Assembly: GCA_964567515.1 (NCBI GenBank)
Contig: CAZMMW010000015.1
Coordinates: forward strand, 1 to 16,309
Source: JBBIVB01 sp964567515
GTDB lineage: Bacteria; Patescibacteriota; Patescibacteriia; Veblenbacterales; UBA10138
Reading direction: 5' to 3'
Length of the DNA stretch: 16,309 nt
A model generated the notes under the pieces. The model worked only from the letters and a program-made list of their open reading frames with translations, searched no databases and was not told the DNA's origin. Below are positions 13,989-16,309 of the stretch, piece by piece; within the stretch, counting starts at the first letter, position 1; each line of letters starts with the position of its first letter. The position numbers and the translations under genes are program-made.

Positions 13989-14612
13989 ATGAAATACAAC
14001 CAAATCTATAAAAATAAAAATGTTTGGGGTACTCAACCAAACGAACTTTTGCAAAAAATTTATGAACATCTTAAAGTTGGTTCATATTTTTTAGATTTGG
14101 GTTGCGGACAAGGCAGAGATTCTTTATTTATGTTAAAAAATGGGTTCAAAATAGATACGGTTGATAACTCGCAGGAAGGTATTAATAAAATAAAAGAGTT
14201 TGCTCAATCAAATAATTTGTCACTTGTTAATATAAATTTATTTTGTAGTGATATTAGGAATTTTAATATTTTAAAAAATAAATATGATATAATCAACGCT
14301 TTTAATTCGTTACAATTTTTACCAAAAAAAGAAACTTTAAAAATAATTGAAAATATTAAAAACAATATAAAAGGTGAAGGATATGTTATTATTTCCGCAT
14401 TTACAACGGATGATCCGCTCTATAAAAAAATGAATACTGAAAAGCGTTGTTTTTTTGAACCACAAGAATTAAAAAATATTTTTTTTGATTTTCATATTAT
14501 TGAATATAAAGAAAAAATTATTGAAGACAAAGGACATCCCGGCAGTCCCGAACCACATCAACATGGAGTTGTAAAAATAATAGCACAAAAAATAAAAAAT
14601 AGCCCCAAATAA
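13989..14612 (+). CDS. Class I SAM-dependent methyltransferase (TehB-like)
   Basis: A 207-residue small-molecule-type methyltransferase. Motif I is LDLGCGQGRDSLFML (35-49), motif II acidic residue D59 in VDNS, and the post-motif segment DIINAFNSLQFLP follows. The tail GHPGSPEPHQHGVVKIIA resembles the His-rich end of TehB-type tellurite/thiol methyltransferases. The substrate is not knowable from sequence. The gene is much more AT-rich than the radical SAM gene before it, so the two probably have different origins even though they share one stretch between attC-like sites. It may methylate the peptide or be unrelated cargo. The next attC-like site begins 39 bp after its stop. Confidence 0.8.
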   Translation: MKYNQIYKNKNVWGTQPNELLQKIYEHLKVGSYFLDLGCGQGRDSLFMLKNGFKIDTVDNSQEGINKIKEFAQSNNLSLVNINLFCSDIRNFNILKNKYDIINAFNSLQFLPKKETLKIIENIKNNIKGEGYVIISAFTTDDPLYKKMNTEKRCFFEPQELKNIFFDFHIIEYKEKIIEDKGHPGSPEPHQHGVVKIIAQKIKNSPK

Positions 14613-14651
14613 TGTTTTGCTTCGTAAAACAAAAACTTTTAATTACATCCG

Positions 14652-14745
14652 ATAACAGCGTGTATGCGGCTACGGCTTCCCTAACGATAAGCCATCGCCC
14701 ATATCCTCGCTTCGCTCGGACATCGCATATACGCAAACATTATGT
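14652..14745 (+). other. attC: attC-like recombination site 2
   Basis: ATAAC (14652-14656) and ATTAT (14739-14743) flank GCGTGTATGCG (14658-14668) and CGCATATACGC (14724-14734), an 11-bp inverted repeat with one G-T pair. The same 1-nt and AAAC 4-nt spacers appear as in site 1. The right-hand outer box reads CATTATG where GTTRRRY is expected, a weak point. The central part shares TACGGCT, GCCCATAT and CTTCGCT with the other sites. Confidence 0.6.
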
Positions 14746-14792
14746 GAAATTTTTCTAGGGCTATATAGACCGAACATGTAAACTAAATCAAT

Positions 14793-15179
14793 ATGTCAGA
14801 TCTTATTATCAAAAAATCAAAAATACACGGCAAGGGTGTATTTGCTGATCGGGATTTTAAAAAAGGAGAAGTAATACTGAAATGGGATTTGCGAAAAACA
14901 ATTTTGAAGAAGGATATACACAAATTATCACCAAGAATTCGTAGAAATGTGTATTTATACAAAGGGCAATATATCGTGCCTTCTTCGCCTGGGATATATC
15001 TGAATCACTCATGCGACGCTAATACTACTGCAAAAAACGGGAGTGATATTGCTAACAGAAATATTTTAAAAGGCGAAGAAATTACTATAGATATGTCAAA
15101 CGAAGCTATCGTCGGATTAAATATGCAATGTCACTGTGGCAGTAAAAATTGTAAAAAATTAATAAAATCTAGCGTTTAA
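14793..15179 (+). CDS. Small SET-domain protein
   Basis: A 128-residue stand-alone SET-domain protein, a lysine methyltransferase fold using SAM. All core parts are visible: KIHGKGVFADRDFKKGE at the N-terminus, the SAM/knot motif YLNHSCDAN (about 69-77), ILKGEEITIDM where the usual ending is a Tyr, and a post-SET-like zinc motif CHCGSKNCKKLI. The replacement of the DY-type tyrosine by Met at the end of the knot could affect catalysis. Its substrate in bacteria is unknown; histone-like or ribosomal proteins are candidates. It fills the space between attC-like sites 2 and 3 by itself, the classic one-gene cassette layout (about 560 bp). No Shine-Dalgarno precedes the ATG. Confidence 0.88.
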   Translation: MSDLIIKKSKIHGKGVFADRDFKKGEVILKWDLRKTILKKDIHKLSPRIRRNVYLYKGQYIVPSSPGIYLNHSCDANTTAKNGSDIANRNILKGEEITIDMSNEAIVGLNMQCHCGSKNCKKLIKSSV

Positions 15180-15201
15180 TTTCGCCCTAGAAAAACTACA
15201 C

Positions 15202-15308
15202 ATAACACGGCATATACGGCTACGCTCCCGATGGTCGCTTCGCCCATATTTGGCAGGTTTACCGATATTATAAACCTGCCAAACATCGCATATACGCGAA
15301 CGTTAGGC
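15202..15308 (+). other. attC: attC-like recombination site 3
   Basis: ATAAC (15202-15206) opens the site and GTTAGGC (15302-15308) closes it, the latter a full match to the integron core GTTRRRY. The left arm CGGCATATACG resembles site 1 and the right arm CGCATATACGCG resembles site 2, so the inner pairing is imperfect. The terminal part carries a perfect 13-bp stem (15249-15261 with 15271-15283, loop 9 nt). It sits between the SET gene stop and the transporter start. Confidence 0.65.
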
Positions 15309-15333
15309 GACATAAATCTGAGGTGGTAAAGAG

Positions 15334-16309
15334 ATGAATAAAGATAGAAAGGCTCAATTACATATAGACGTATCTATGAAGAAGAAAACAGGGAAGTGCA
15401 TTATGACAAGATGGAGTGTTCCTTTTGCTGGGTTCTTGCTTGCTTTGATGGGAGGAATTTCCTATGCCTGGGGTGTTTTTGTTATTCCTATGGAGAAAAG
15501 ATTTGGCTGGACCACAGCGGAGGCTGCTCTACCATTTACCGTTTTCATGGTGATTTTTGCTTTGGTTATGACTCCCGCAGGAAGGCTTCAGGATAAGATA
15601 GGGCCGAGAAAGGTTTCCTCAATTGGTGCAATGCTGTTTTTTATAGCTTACAGCTTGGCTGCATTTGTTGATCGTTTCCCTCATCCCTGGTGGCTGATTA
15701 TAACTTACGGGATTATAGGTGGAATAGCCTGCGCCCTGACTTATGCTTGTGTTGCCCCACCGGCCAGGAAGTGGTTTCCAGATAAACCAGGGCTTGCCAT
15801 TTCATTTAGTGTAATGGGTTTTGGGTTGGCTGCTCTGGTCTTCGCTCCTCTCAAAGCAGATTATTTAATCCCTGTTCATGGAATAGAAGGAACCTTTTTT
15901 GTTATTGGCATTATAACTTCATTGGTGTGCTTTTTTGCTGCCTGGCTGATAAAGAATCCTCCTGATGGATGGACACCCTCAGGATGGAAACCTAGTAAGG
16001 ACGCAAGGAAGACAACAATGATAAGGCGGGAGTCTACACCAAGGGAGGTTCTGAGGAATAATCTGTTTTGGCTTATATGGTCAATATTCGCATTAGTAAT
16101 CACCGGAGGCTTTATAGCTCTTGGGCTTATCCCGTCCTATGGGGAGCGAATCGTTGGGCTAATGCCGGTAGAGGCTGCCTTGGCGTTATCCATATTTGCA
16201 GGCATCAATGGTTTTGGTAGACCGCTGGCCGGATTCTTAGGTGATAGATTCGGGGTAGTATGGGTTATGATTGTCACCTATATTATACAAACAATAACAT
16301 TTCTTTTCT
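15334..16309 (+). CDS. MFS transporter, OFA-like (3' end beyond window)
   Basis: The first 325 codons of a major facilitator superfamily transporter, open to the window edge. About eight or nine hydrophobic helices are visible. The opening segment WSVPFAGFLLALMGGISYAWGV and the cytoplasmic motif A (GRLQDKIGPRK) in the 2-3 loop fit the oxalate/formate antiporter (OFA) and monocarboxylate-carrier branch, and LRNNLFWLIWSIFA starts the second half. ATG 15334 has a good Shine-Dalgarno (GAGGTGG, 7-nt spacing). An in-frame ATG at 15403 fits the usual family N-terminus better and would remove a 23-residue basic extension. The gene begins 25 bp after attC-like site 3 and is richer in G+C than the SET and methyltransferase genes, consistent with cassette cargo of separate origin. 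The substrate is probably a small organic acid, by family only. Confidence 0.85.
   Translation, partial: MNKDRKAQLHIDVSMKKKTGKCIMTRWSVPFAGFLLALMGGISYAWGVFVIPMEKRFGWTTAEAALPFTVFMVIFALVMTPAGRLQDKIGPRKVSSIGAMLFFIAYSLAAFVDRFPHPWWLIITYGIIGGIACALTYACVAPPARKWFPDKPGLAISFSVMGFGLAALVFAPLKADYLIPVHGIEGTFFVIGIITSLVCFFAAWLIKNPPDGWTPSGWKPSKDARKTTMIRRESTPREVLRNNLFWLIWSIFALVITGGFIALGLIPSYGERIVGLMPVEAALALSIFAGINGFGRPLAGFLGDRFGVVWVMIVTYIIQTITFLF

Noticed and set aside
12363..15310. Reading the three palindromic sites as a CRISPR array or as REP elements
   Set aside because: Spacing is irregular and gene-sized, and the sites are long folded units with asymmetric arms, not short identical repeats.

Overview
The window reads as an AT-rich bacterial genome or metagenome fragment, most compatible with a Candidate Phyla Radiation (Patescibacteria)-type or similar small-genome bacterium. 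The evidence is a diversity-generating retroelement (DGR) of the kind common in that group, densely packed surface-glycan genes, a compact FolD, and genes with little Shine-Dalgarno signal. TGA acts only as a stop, so the code is standard. The taxonomic placement is inference; there is no rRNA or ribosomal protein gene here.

Layout. (1) 1-1745: a DGR with an Asn-codon-rich template repeat (TR, about 240-380, + strand), an inverted avd accessory gene (- strand) and a DGR-type reverse transcriptase (+ strand). A 23-nt GA tract lies exactly where the avd and RT 5' ends overlap. The variable-repeat target gene is not in the window. (2) 1762-8884: a glycan-assembly block. Two GT4 glycosyltransferases and a GT-C-like membrane transferase form a + strand operon. 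It converges on a - strand pair made of a GT2 transferase and a large polytopic membrane protein. (3) 8895-9867: a REP-like palindrome and folD with its own promoter. (4) 9970-10864: a methyltransferase broken by a one-base shift in a G6 run. (5) 11034-12189: a Fur/PerR-family regulator and a divergent QueD/PTPS-family protein. (6) 12362 to the end: three related structured sites of 94-107 bp (12362, 14652, 15202) that look like integron attC sites. They delimit cassettes carrying a Cys-rich RiPP precursor with a radical SAM/SPASM enzyme and a methyltransferase, then a lone SET-domain protein, then the 5' part of an OFA-like MFS transporter. No integrase is visible, so this could be the interior of an array or an integrase-less attC cluster.

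How it works together. The DGR would diversify a C-type-lectin-like surface protein encoded elsewhere, while the glycosyltransferases build the cell-surface polysaccharide. The cassette region is an accessory gene store whose members differ visibly in base composition. Control signals stand out. Several genes have a -10 box ending 6-7 nt before the ATG, implying leaderless mRNAs. The RiPP promoter carries a G9 run between -35 and -10, a classic phase-variation layout. The RiPP operon also has an attenuator between precursor and enzyme.
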